Origin: UBA168 sp011055275
GTDB taxonomy: Archaea; Thermoproteota; Thermoprotei_A; Marsarchaeales; UBA168
Assembly (NCBI GenBank): GCA_046635845.1
Contig: JAQQXN010000003.1
DNA: 64,000 bases
Strand: one strand, 5' to 3'
In this document: positions 9,188-17,795 of the stretch, piece by piece
How the letters are laid out: each line of letters opens with the position of its first letter
Position numbering within the stretch: the stretch's first letter is position 1
Program-made: the position numbers and the translations under genes
Notes under the pieces: model-generated
The model's database searches: none
What the model saw: the letters and a program-made list of their open reading frames with translations, nothing else
Told to the model about the DNA's origin: nothing

Positions 9188-9874
9188 ATGCCAGGTGGAA
9201 GGGCTAGGATCGGGCTGCTAATACCGGCAAACAACGCCGCGATAGAATACGATATGTGGAAAATGGCGGTCGAAGGCGTGACCTTTCACTCCACAAGGTT
9301 ACCTCCAACGAAGGGGTGCGAGCCACATGACCCTGAGGAGTTTAGGAAGGAACTCTCAACAGCCTACTCTCTCATAAGAGAAGTGTCGGACGCTGTTGTG
9401 TACGGACGGAGTTACGGGTCTCATACCCACTCATCGATAATAAGAGAGGTGATAGACAAAACGCTCGTGATTCCAGAGGAGGCGGCCGTGAACGCTTTGA
9501 GGTCGGTACAGGCCAAGAGGATATGGCTCGCGACCCCGTATACCGAGGACAGGGCGAAAGAGGAGGCAAGTTACCTCTCGTCGGCCGGCTTCACAGTAGT
9601 TGGACAGGCTAACCTCAACAAGAGGTGGGGTGTCGACATTTCTAACACCCCCGTGTTCACGATCTACCGCTTGGTTAAGAGGGAATTCCAGCGCGTTAGG
9701 CAAGCGGACGCGGTTTACATAGCCTGCACCGCGCTTTCGACCTTCGAGGTGGTGGCGTACCTTTCCGAGGACCTCCACATGCCCGTCATATCGGAGAACG
9801 TGGCCTCAGCGCTCGCCCTTGAGGAGCTCCTCGGGTTAAGGCTAAACATCCCAGGACGGCAGGCCTTAAGGTAG
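9188..9874 (+). CDS. Asp/Glu racemase superfamily protein (maleate isomerase / arylmalonate decarboxylase group)
   Basis: 228 residues. The fold signatures are IGLLIPANN near the N-terminus (residues 8-16), the first active-site loop VVYGRSYGSHT at 70-80 and the second YIACTALSTFEV with C180. Racemases and maleate cis-trans isomerases use two cysteines; here the first is replaced by Arg-Ser in the loop, as in arylmalonate decarboxylase, which keeps only the second Cys. So a decarboxylase or another one-cysteine reaction is more likely than racemisation; this is inference. The cytosolic enzyme is followed after 23 nt by a gene with its own Shine-Dalgarno site, so the two form a likely operon. 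Confidence 0.75.
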   Translation: MPGGRARIGLLIPANNAAIEYDMWKMAVEGVTFHSTRLPPTKGCEPHDPEEFRKELSTAYSLIREVSDAVVYGRSYGSHTHSSIIREVIDKTLVIPEEAAVNALRSVQAKRIWLATPYTEDRAKEEASYLSSAGFTVVGQANLNKRWGVDISNTPVFTIYRLVKREFQRVRQADAVYIACTALSTFEVVAYLSEDLHMPVISENVASALALEELLGLRLNIPGRQALR

Positions 9875-9883
9875 CGCAAAGCA

Positions 9884-9888
9884 GGAGG
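9884..9888 (+). promoter_or_regulatory. Shine-Dalgarno deciding the TTG start at 9898
   Basis: GGAGG lies 9 nt before TTG 9898. The next in-frame ATG (9919) has no such site, which favours the TTG as the true start. Confidence 0.55.
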
Positions 9889-9897
9889 CTAAAGAAG

Positions 9898-10602
9898 TTG
9901 CTGGGATATGCCAAGGTCATGCAAGAGGTCAACGCTTTTTTCCAGTACAGGAAACCGGGTGACGAAGAGCTTCTATCCGAGGTGTTCCATGGCATGAAAT
10001 ACGCCGATGGAAGCGTGATAGCCCATGGCAGTCGCTTCGACGTGAATGGAAACCTGCTTGGTTTCTTTCTGGCCAACGTGCCCTTCTTAATCTTGGGTCC
10101 CGGTCGCATGTGGAACGACATTGGACCTAAGCCCCTGAGAGCGCAGGCCAACGCCGAAAGACTGCTGAAAATGCAGGGCATGAGCGAACTAACTACACTC
10201 GAGACTTACCTGGTCATGGAAATGGGCCTTCGCTGCTCTTACTCGAAGTGGCTTGGAGAAAAGGCAATCATAAAGAACAAGGGACAAATGCTAGAGCTAC
10301 GCCACCCCGACTACAGAAGGGTAAAGCTCGAGATCAAGCTAAAGCACCTCAAGCAACCGGTGACCGTCAACGGAGAGAGATTTCCTTACTCTGAAGCGGA
10401 GCTGCTCAGGTGGGGTGAGCGCTTTGTGAACCCACGCGCTTCGCTTGCCTTTCGCCTATCCATGAACGTCAGGAACCTGCTTGCCCACGGGGAGGTAGAA
10501 TGGGAACTAATGCCAACCGCTGAGGCCTTGAGCTCGGCTTCTCAGGCAGTACACGATCTGATGGTGAACGTAAACAAGGGATTAGGTAAGTTGAAAGGGT
10601 GA
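9898..10602 (+). CDS. Hypothetical protein with possible C-terminal HEPN-like motif
   Basis: 234 residues, family not recognised. The last third is predicted helical and contains SMNVRNLLAHGEVEW at about residues 189-203. RNLLAH fits the R-x4-H pattern of HEPN ribonuclease domains, in which Arg and His form the active site. The N-terminal half has a hydrophobic segment (GFFLANVPFLILGPG, about 55-69) and a basic middle part. It is the second gene of a two-gene unit with the racemase-superfamily enzyme, with a Shine-Dalgarno site in the 23-nt gap. No MNT-type antitoxin partner is adjacent. A HEPN RNase is a hypothesis; the motif could be chance, and the metabolic neighbour argues for some other role. 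Confidence 0.55.
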   Translation: MLGYAKVMQEVNAFFQYRKPGDEELLSEVFHGMKYADGSVIAHGSRFDVNGNLLGFFLANVPFLILGPGRMWNDIGPKPLRAQANAERLLKMQGMSELTTLETYLVMEMGLRCSYSKWLGEKAIIKNKGQMLELRHPDYRRVKLEIKLKHLKQPVTVNGERFPYSEAELLRWGERFVNPRASLAFRLSMNVRNLLAHGEVEWELMPTAEALSSASQAVHDLMVNVNKGLGKLKG

Positions 10603-11078
10603 TAACGCCATCCTCGGCCAGCCTACGCATGCGGCTGAAGTCCAGAACTTCTTGATTTGTTGACAGATGCCTTAACAACTCAGCGTCGGCTGCACTCAGC
10701 GCAAAACCATCTCGGGCTAAATGATCGCCTCCCCAAAAGTTTTCATTAATGCGTCATCAATCGTTTTGTTTAGCAAGCGACGCCTCGACCCTCCTCTCAA
10801 AGAATTTAAGCAAGAGATGCCTAGCAATAAAATCTGCAAAACCAAATCGATCTTGCAGTAACCTCGGGAATCGCCTTAAGAAGCTCAGCAGATGAGCCAG
10901 CAAGCGATAACATCGAACAACTGCCAGAGCCTTTTTCGAGATTAGCGCAAACCGCGAGCGTAACGCTGATTGCCAGATAAACGGTGAATCAAGTTCAAAT
11001 GCTTCCTGATCGTAGCTTACTTAGTAAGCAAAATAAAGATAAGTTTTTATTCTGGGGTTTACTTTCACCGATGTCCGG
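10603..11078. other. Intergenic stretch, no gene seen
   Basis: 476 bp. An A/T-rich promoter-like block (AAAATAAAGATAAG, then TTTTTATT at about 11044) lies before the TTG start of the next gene. The rest shows no frame that I can support, nor any repeat. Confidence 0.35.
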
Positions 11079-11933
11079 TTGCCTATTTTTAAAAATAAGA
11101 TAAACAGCGCTGGAAACGCAGCCCAAGGAGCGAGTGGAGGAAACCAGAATCCCGTGGGCGACGCCTCTGCCCTTAAGAAAGCCTATGAAACCTTCACGTT
11201 AAACCTTTCGCTGGCCATACCGGCAGTGGTATTTTTTGTGGTCGAGATCATAGTTGTGGTGATAGTGATGGTGGTGATAGCTGCGGCGCTGGGACTGAGC
11301 ATAGGGCTGCGCTCTATTTACGCCTATTACGGCATGCTGGGTGCAGGCCTACTAGCTCTTACTCTGGCCGCTACCTCGGCCCTCATAGAGGGGATCCTAA
11401 CTGGAATTTTCACGTCAGTGACTTTAGTGGAAGCCAACGCGGCGCTGTCATCTGAATCATTTTCCTTTGGAGCTGCTATGGATCAAGTTAAGAAGAAGTT
11501 CAACCAAATACTGACGTTTTCCGTCGTGCTCGGTATAGCTGACTTCATATGGGCGTTTACAGGGGACGTGGCGTGGTTCCTAGACGGTGTGACTAACATG
11601 GTTTTCATAGTCGCATTTGCCTCCATCCTTGCAGGGCAAGGCGGGAGGCTTGCAGACGTGCTTAAGAGATCGGTGACGAATTTGATGGCGTGGCTCGGAA
11701 AGGATGCCCTTTCGACCTTGGGGTTATTCGTAGCCGCCATATTCCTTGGCTTTCCCATACTCGAGTTCGCGGCAATGCCCATGGCAGCGCTCATAGTGAT
11801 AATCTTCTACGGAGGAACAAAGCAGGCAGAAAGCAGCTCGCAGACGAATCAGCAGGCAGGCGCGACGCAACCTCCTCGATCAAGCTTTTTTTTAACGGGG
11901 ATCTTCGTCATTAACTCAGTTAAAGCGCTTTGA
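11079..11933 (+). CDS. Polytopic membrane protein of unknown function
   Basis: 284 residues. A short polar N-terminus (Asn/Gly/Gln-rich, about 1-40) leads into about five or six membrane segments, the first very Val/Ile-rich (about 48-75), then near 84-105, 145-165, 170-190, 210-225 and 228-240. The tail is Gln/Thr/Ser-rich. The layout resembles archaeal membrane proteins of the DUF4013/GDPD-membrane-domain kind, but I do not recognise a specific motif. The start is TTG 11079 because the nearby ATG 11071 runs into a stop after ten codons. The last 15-20 residues (Phe-rich, then FVINSVKAL) look unlike the linker before them and may reflect a frame change near the 3' end. Confidence 0.6.
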   Translation: MPIFKNKINSAGNAAQGASGGNQNPVGDASALKKAYETFTLNLSLAIPAVVFFVVEIIVVVIVMVVIAAALGLSIGLRSIYAYYGMLGAGLLALTLAATSALIEGILTGIFTSVTLVEANAALSSESFSFGAAMDQVKKKFNQILTFSVVLGIADFIWAFTGDVAWFLDGVTNMVFIVAFASILAGQGGRLADVLKRSVTNLMAWLGKDALSTLGLFVAAIFLGFPILEFAAMPMAALIVIIFYGGTKQAESSSQTNQQAGATQPPRSSFFLTGIFVINSVKAL

Positions 11934-12306
11934 GGGGATCGCTTCACCAGGCCGCGGGGCAAAAAATAGCTGCATCGGCCTGATTGATGGGCCCTGCGCA
12001 CGGGGTTTTGACCTACCTAGATGCCATTACTGATGCCATTACTTAACGGCGTGCACTCCCCTTCACCGCAAAGCCAAGAGCGTGGCGCTAAGCAGAAGCC
12101 CATTAATGTATTTCTCCAAAAGGTTTGTTCCCTTTGCGCCATGAGCGTCGCAACCAACAAGTCCCTCACGTGCAAGTGCGGAGAGCGACGCTCGTCCGTC
12201 CAAAGGGCCGCGGTAGCGCAACTCTCCGGTTCGCTCCCATGTTTCTGGGGCGCTTCCAAAGGAGCGGACCAAATTCACGAGCCACGCGCAAGAATCCCCG
12301 CAAGTA
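11934..12306. other. Gap between convergent genes
   Basis: 373 bp between a plus-strand and a minus-strand gene that converge. It needs no promoter. I see no gene and no strong hairpin; three short overlapping open frames here have no protein signature. Confidence 0.35.
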
Positions 12307-15300
12307 CTACGTGGAATATACGTGGTGCCCTACCGATATCTCGCCATATGCTTTCCCGCTCATGCTCGATACGAGTTGCGTTACTTCATACGATCTAACC
12401 TCTTCTTCAACGGACGCCTTAGTGTGAGGCATGTGATGCCCATGGTAGCTCACGGTCTTCACGTAGTACACCACCGATATGGTCCCGTTAACCGGCACAT
12501 ATGCACTTGATCCAGATGCCTGCTCCGCGTGATGGCTTCCGCCCCCACCGCCGCTTGAAGGCGGGACGCTTTGCACGTAAAGCGTAAGCGTCGCGTTCTG
12601 GTCGTCGGACGCGCTTGAGCTAAGCGTCAGAGACGCGCGCCCGTAGTCGTTTGTACTAACGTACCCGTAATCGCTAAGCGAGAAACCGCTGTAACTAGTA
12701 GAAAGGCCATTGGGCGTTACTATCCAGAACTGAAGCCCCTCGTTCATCACGTAATACGTTGAGGTGCCCTGTCCGCCTGCAGAACTTGTCGTGTCAAGCA
12801 AAAGCGCCGATATGTTCGTGCTGTTTATCCATTCGCTCGGCGTTAGCGTCAGCCTTCCGAACTCGGAAGGCTTCGCGGAGAGAAGGAGCTGAGGGCCGAG
12901 GACCTGTGGCGCAACGTACTCGATCACTATGGTTGCGTTGGTGTTCTTGGTTGGGGAGAACTTGGGCCCGCATATGATGTGGCGTCCCCCTCCACCACCT
13001 CCACCAGAAGTGCTCGAGCTAGGCGGCACCGCCACGGCTACCAGCGTCAGCTTCTCGTCCTCGCTTGGCGGGTTGGTTATCAGCAAGGTAACGTTGGCAA
13101 TACCCTTCGAGTTCGTGGTGCCCTGATAGGGAGAGAGGGCGAAGCCCCCATATGCTCCCGCAAGGCCAGCGGGAGTCTTGATGTAGAACTCAATGCTCTC
13201 GTTCTGCATGGGTTTTGCGCCCGAGTAGGTGTTATTCTGGAAAAGAGCGTGGAGCGTGACGTTATCGGTCCACGCGCGAGAGAAGTTGCCCAGAGCATTA
13301 GGAGTAGAAGTTAGGGTAAGCGTGGGACCCAAGGCAAGCACCTGAACGTCGGAAATCACCTGAGTTGATCCGGTTATCAAGTCATCTTTGCTTCCAGGCG
13401 TGGGATATCCCGTGTAAACGACCGTTATGGTGTAATTACCCGCCACGCTCGGAGTCCAGTTGGCGTCAGCTTCAAAGTTCGTTGTGTAACCGTAGCCTCC
13501 TCCCTGACTTTCGACGCTCACATTGGCTATGAGCTGGGACTTATACGCGGGCGCGGGCGAGCTCGAGTTCTGAAGACCCGCGTAGAAGAGCAACCATCCC
13601 GCTGGCTTGAGGTACATTTGGGGACCATGGTCCACCCAGTATTCCTCGTCGGTGAGACCTGTGATTTGAACGGGCTGACCAACCCAGATCCTGTTGTTTC
13701 CCCCTCCCTTCGCCAAGCTCCGCATCTCAATGCTTGTGTTCGACGGCAGCGAAAGCACCGTCAGCTTTGCGTTCGCCGTCAAATTGGGCGGCTCGGCGTT
13801 CCCAGGCCAAGGCATCAACTGCCCCGGGGGTCCTTCGCTAACCGCGCCGAAGGCACCATCAAAGAAGAGGCTGACGTTGTAAGTCCCAGGAGGCAATACG
13901 TAGTTCGCGCCGTTGTACGCTCTACCTAAAGGCGCTCCCACGTCAACCGATGTGGAGTTTCCGAATTGCAATGTCAGGTCATTTATCGCGTATGATGGCT
14001 GTTGCAGGTTTACAAGACCACCCTTATCGATGCCCACCGTTGGGTATTGCATACCCTCATAAAATCCGCCGTTGTAAGAGTCGGTCCACGTGTTTGTTGT
14101 AGCGTTATAGTTCTTACCATTCAGGAATAGGTCGCCAAATTCAGCGGTCAAGTTTGGAAGCTGATTCACGTATAGCTTGTCTGGAGTCAGGGCAACCTTC
14201 CGGATGTAAGGGCCCTTGGGAGAGGGCGGAGCTAACACGACGCCTGGATAGACGTTAACCTGCACGAAGCTCACGACGTAAATGTCTGTTGTTCCTATGC
14301 CAGAGTTCCCGGCCACTATCTTTATTCCTCCAGAGACCGGCAAGCTCTCTCCTGGGGGAATCACGAGGGTGTTGCAGTAGCTGTCCCTGTAGATCTCGAC
14401 GTAGGGATTGAGCAACCCATACTCCATATCGCTGGCTAGGTCTTGGGGCAAGCTCGCGTTAGCTCCCCTGAACTTCTCGCCCTGAATTATGGCATTGGTC
14501 AAGTTAGCGTTTATCACGTCATATAGCTGTCCCGCAACACCCACAAATTCTGGATAAAGCTTTGCAACCTCCACCGTGGTGCCAATTTCGCTCCAAAGCC
14601 CTTCATCATCTGCAGGGTCATCAAACGGATTGCCCATGGCCGCACTTGTCTTAAGCCTCATCACGTGCGTGACCGTTCCCAAAAACGGGACCTGATACTC
14701 GGCCTGAATGGAGGTAAGGCCCACGTTTGTGAGGAAGCCCGCGCTTGCATCCTCTATCACCACCGTGGTCACGGTTACCTTGTAAGTGAGCTCATCCGAG
14801 TAGTTCCCATTGGGTTTTTGAGGATCCGTCGGAGAATGAATGAAGACCGTCATCCAATCTCCCGCCTCGGCGCTGGCTACCCCCGTAGTCGATATGGCGA
14901 TCATCATGCTGCCGTTGCTAAGGTGATCCGTGACGTAAGTTAAGGCCACGCCGGTCAGGATGGATGGGAGAAGCGATTGCTCGTTGAGAAGCGATGAATA
15001 GAAGTACAGGGTTGGGCTGTAAACGTAGGGAGGTATCGATGGAACGTTTGTTTGCTGATACGGGTTGCTCGAGTAGAAGGGAGTCTCGTTATAACCGTAG
15101 TAAACGGGGGGAAAAGCAGTGTAGTAGCTTTGACTGGATGAGGCTGAAAGCCCTTCGGGGTTTGACTTGAAGTAGCTCTTTGCGTACGAGGAGGGATTAG
15201 CTGAAGGAGCTGAGGAGAGCGGGAAGTCGATTTGCTGCACCACGTTCCCAGATACGTGCAGCGTACCAGACGAGGGAGAGGCGTAACGGTCGGGGGGCGG

Positions 15301-16965
15301 CTCCACAGAATACGAGTAGGTCCCCGTCGGAAGGTAAAAGGTGGCGTTGTGCCCCGTGGAGTACACCGTTGTCCCATCCACCTTGACTGCCCATTGCGAA
15401 TACGGAAGGAGGTCCGTCTGAACGAAGCTAACCTCGTAGGCCTGCTTGGAGAAGGCTATCGAAACCGATGATGCCGTGCCATTTACCGCCAAGACCCCTG
15501 AAGAGGGAAGGGGTACGTAACCGGCAACCGAACCAATCGAATAACGGTAATTGCCGGTAGGTTCGGCAAAGGCAATGCTTGTCAATGACGAGGATTTAGC
15601 TGTGCCGTTGAGGGTCACCGACCAGGTGGTGCCGGAAGGAAGGCCGGATTCAGAAAAGGTAACTTGATGCGTTAAGGCAAAGAAGGTGATCAGCTGCGTG
15701 GTGGTGCCAGTTACCGTTATGCTACCTTGGGATGATGAGGATTTATAGCCAGAGGGGGCTATGATCGAATACGAGTACGTACCCGGTGGCTCAATAAATG
15801 ATATCATCGAGGTCGCGGAAGATTTCGTGGTCCCTAACAGCGTAACTGACCAGGTGGTGCCGGAGGGAAGGCCGGACTCCTTAAACGTGACATCGTAAGT
15901 GGTGGGCGGGAGCTGCGAAAACGCGATGAGCTGCAAAGCGTTGGATGTCAATACGCTGATAGTACCTGAATCGGGAGACGCAGAATAGCCAGACGGAGAT
16001 TTAACCGAATAGGAATACGTACCGGAAGGTTCCTGAAAGGTTATCTGGGTAGAGGAAGTTGATTCGCTGACTCCGTTGAGGGTCACCGACCAGGTGGTGC
16101 CGGAAGGAAGGCCGGACTCGGAGAAGGTAACGGCGTGCTCCGTCACCGTAGATACCTCGGAGAACGTTATCAACTCACTTAAGTTCGCTTTTTCAACGGT
16201 AAAGAAGCCCGAGCTCGGCAACGCAACGTAGCCCGCCACCGATCCCACCGAAAAGTCGTATTGACCGTTTGGCAAAGCGAAAAAGATTGATGAGGAACTG
16301 CTGTAAAGCGTTAGGTTTGGCGATTGTGATGTGGCTGAAACGATACCGCTTGTCGAGGTACTAGTCGAGCTAGCCGATTGGCTGACCTTCACCGACCAGG
16401 TGGTGCCGGAAGGAAGGCCGGATTCAGAAAAGTTCGCGATATAGTATCTGACAAAGCTTCCCGAGAAATTGGCTTTAACGGAGAGCGTTGAAGTCAAGGA
16501 GGTAGAATATGATCCCGGTCCACCCGACAGATCGCCCGATAACTCACCAAAGATGAATTGAGAGTTAAGATACATCATGGTTCCGTTCAAGCTTCCCGAA
16601 CTGATGGAACCACTCGACGCCTGAGCTTTTCCTTTGCCCTCGACGTGATAGGTCTTCGCTCCGGTGGCGAAGCTGCCGCTGTAATTGAAGCTTATGTCAT
16701 ATGTCTCTGACGGCCCTGGAGTTACGATGCCATTCGCCTTCCCAATGAGCGTGCCCTGAACGGTACCGCTAAAGTTCCCCGATATGCTACCAGAAAAAGA
16801 GGAAGCTACGTTACCCTGCAAAGATATGGAGCCAGTCTCGGTCGCGACTGATGCTGAACCTTCAGAGATATTCCCCGTTGAAGTTTGACCGTATGCCGAG
16901 GAGGAAGAAACCGCGCTAAGGGCAAATAATATAAGGGCCACGATCCCAAGAACTTTATTGCCCAA
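12307..16965 (-). CDS. Giant secreted surface protein with repeated GLPSGTTW modules
   Basis: 1552 residues starting at TTG 16965. An N-terminal signal peptide (VLGIVALILFALSAVSSSSA) directs export. Residues about 30-180 are a Gly/Ser-rich beta region. Between about 178 and 600 come five or six modules of about 75-95 residues, each opening with FSESGLPSGTTWSVTL or a variant, with GTYSYS and SPDSGT strands, resembling the PEGA-like beta modules of archaeal surface proteins. Residues 600-1000 form a large Tyr/Asn-rich domain, and two further Ig-like halves (each with an LGPTLTL or LGPQLLL strand) lie at about 1200-1500. A Gly-rich run precedes CGPKF. No transmembrane anchor is evident at the C-terminus. 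Probably an S-layer-associated or adhesion protein; a protease activity cannot be shown. An A/T-rich promoter (about 16982-17005) precedes it. Confidence 0.8.
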   Translation of the reverse strand: MGNKVLGIVALILFALSAVSSSSAYGQTSTGNISEGSASVATETGSISLQGNVASSFSGSISGNFSGTVQGTLIGKANGIVTPGPSETYDISFNYSGSFATGAKTYHVEGKGKAQASSGSISSGSLNGTMMYLNSQFIFGELSGDLSGGPGSYSTSLTSTLSVKANFSGSFVRYYIANFSESGLPSGTTWSVKVSQSASSTSTSTSGIVSATSQSPNLTLYSSSSSIFFALPNGQYDFSVGSVAGYVALPSSGFFTVEKANLSELITFSEVSTVTEHAVTFSESGLPSGTTWSVTLNGVSESTSSTQITFQEPSGTYSYSVKSPSGYSASPDSGTISVLTSNALQLIAFSQLPPTTYDVTFKESGLPSGTTWSVTLLGTTKSSATSMISFIEPPGTYSYSIIAPSGYKSSSSQGSITVTGTTTQLITFFALTHQVTFSESGLPSGTTWSVTLNGTAKSSSLTSIAFAEPTGNYRYSIGSVAGYVPLPSSGVLAVNGTASSVSIAFSKQAYEVSFVQTDLLPYSQWAVKVDGTTVYSTGHNATFYLPTGTYSYSVEPPPDRYASPSSGTLHVSGNVVQQIDFPLSSAPSANPSSYAKSYFKSNPEGLSASSSQSYYTAFPPVYYGYNETPFYSSNPYQQTNVPSIPPYVYSPTLYFYSSLLNEQSLLPSILTGVALTYVTDHLSNGSMMIAISTTGVASAEAGDWMTVFIHSPTDPQKPNGNYSDELTYKVTVTTVVIEDASAGFLTNVGLTSIQAEYQVPFLGTVTHVMRLKTSAAMGNPFDDPADDEGLWSEIGTTVEVAKLYPEFVGVAGQLYDVINANLTNAIIQGEKFRGANASLPQDLASDMEYGLLNPYVEIYRDSYCNTLVIPPGESLPVSGGIKIVAGNSGIGTTDIYVVSFVQVNVYPGVVLAPPSPKGPYIRKVALTPDKLYVNQLPNLTAEFGDLFLNGKNYNATTNTWTDSYNGGFYEGMQYPTVGIDKGGLVNLQQPSYAINDLTLQFGNSTSVDVGAPLGRAYNGANYVLPPGTYNVSLFFDGAFGAVSEGPPGQLMPWPGNAEPPNLTANAKLTVLSLPSNTSIEMRSLAKGGGNNRIWVGQPVQITGLTDEEYWVDHGPQMYLKPAGWLLFYAGLQNSSSPAPAYKSQLIANVSVESQGGGYGYTTNFEADANWTPSVAGNYTITVVYTGYPTPGSKDDLITGSTQVISDVQVLALGPTLTLTSTPNALGNFSRAWTDNVTLHALFQNNTYSGAKPMQNESIEFYIKTPAGLAGAYGGFALSPYQGTTNSKGIANVTLLITNPPSEDEKLTLVAVAVPPSSSTSGGGGGGGRHIICGPKFSPTKNTNATIVIEYVAPQVLGPQLLLSAKPSEFGRLTLTPSEWINSTNISALLLDTTSSAGGQGTSTYYVMNEGLQFWIVTPNGLSTSYSGFSLSDYGYVSTNDYGRASLTLSSSASDDQNATLTLYVQSVPPSSGGGGGSHHAEQASGSSAYVPVNGTISVVYYVKTVSYHGHHMPHTKASVEEEVRSYEVTQLVSSMSGKAYGEISVGHHVYST
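15612..16434 (-). repeat. Nucleotide-level module repeats inside the surface protein gene
   Basis: A block of about 40 bp containing ACCAGGTGGTGCCGGA and AGGAAGGCCGGA recurs almost unchanged near 15620, 15848, 16088 and 16394. The DNA is conserved beyond what the protein needs, which points to recent duplication or gene conversion. Such repeats can also confuse assembly. Confidence 0.75.
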
Positions 16966-17165
16966 CCGAAATTACACAAATAACTATATTTTTGGTTTTT
17001 AAATCTATCCATACTTTTTTAAAAAATTTTAAGGCGCTTTGTTAAAAACACTAAAGTCCTCGCGATTCTAATAAAATGTCTCCGGGGTCGGATCAAGACG
17101 TACTTCATTTCGTAATTCAGAAAAACGCTCGCAAACCTATTCATTAATTTGCCAGGGATCGAATT

Positions 17166-17440
17166 TCATGCGGAAGCATCGATCTTCTTAGCAATTTTGC
17201 TCATGAGATAAATATCAACGACAAAGCCTTCATAAGTATTGTGCAGTAATCCACGTGTTCTCGTCCTCAAGATCGAAGTCCCAATGATTAAGACGGTATC
17301 CGGGTCGACCTCGAATATCTTACCCTCAAGCTTTTTCGCGGTACGATCGCGAAGGCTGGAAGTACCAAGCCTTCCCTGAGCCAGCCTACCCGACCGCCCC
17401 AGACCTCTTCCAGAACATACTCTGCCCTCAGATCTAAGGG
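17166..17440 (-). pseudogene. Frameshifted gene remnant, family unknown
   Basis: Two minus-strand frames join to give a protein-like reading of about 90 residues. The first runs from 17440 (AEYVLEEVWGGRVGWLREG, then LVLPAFAIVPR) and the second, after a shift near 17340, runs KLEGKIFEVDPDTVLIIGTS and on to a stop at 17166. The composition and continuity look like coding sequence; no start codon is evident. The remaining part of 16966-17795 shows nothing that I can support. Confidence 0.35.
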
Positions 17441-17795
17441 CTATGCAATAGGGGATTTAAAAAGGCACAGGTACGCCGTTCGCTTGAGCGTTTTGCCGCG
17501 CGGGCACCAACACAAAACGATCGCGCGACGCCTTGCGCGCAAGAAAGCTGATCTTATGGGAACTAGTCCGAGGCGGCGCAAACGAAAGAGCTCAAGCCGC
17601 CGCGTCAGCTAGAGGCAATGGGGGTGATTTTAGAGCTGGCATCAGGCCGCCGCTCTTACATTCAGGCAAGAGCTTAGCGCGCGAAGGGCGCCATGCCATA
17701 CGACGTCCCTGACGTCACTGGCCCTAGGCATGCTCGATGGCCGAATTCCGCTAAAAATGCGCTACCGCATTTATGAAGCGCAAGGAGACAGAATG

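Noticed and set aside
12307..16965. Thermopsin-type acid protease domain in the giant surface protein
   Set aside because: The GLPSGTTW modules occur in such proteins, but I found no catalytic motif that I could defend.
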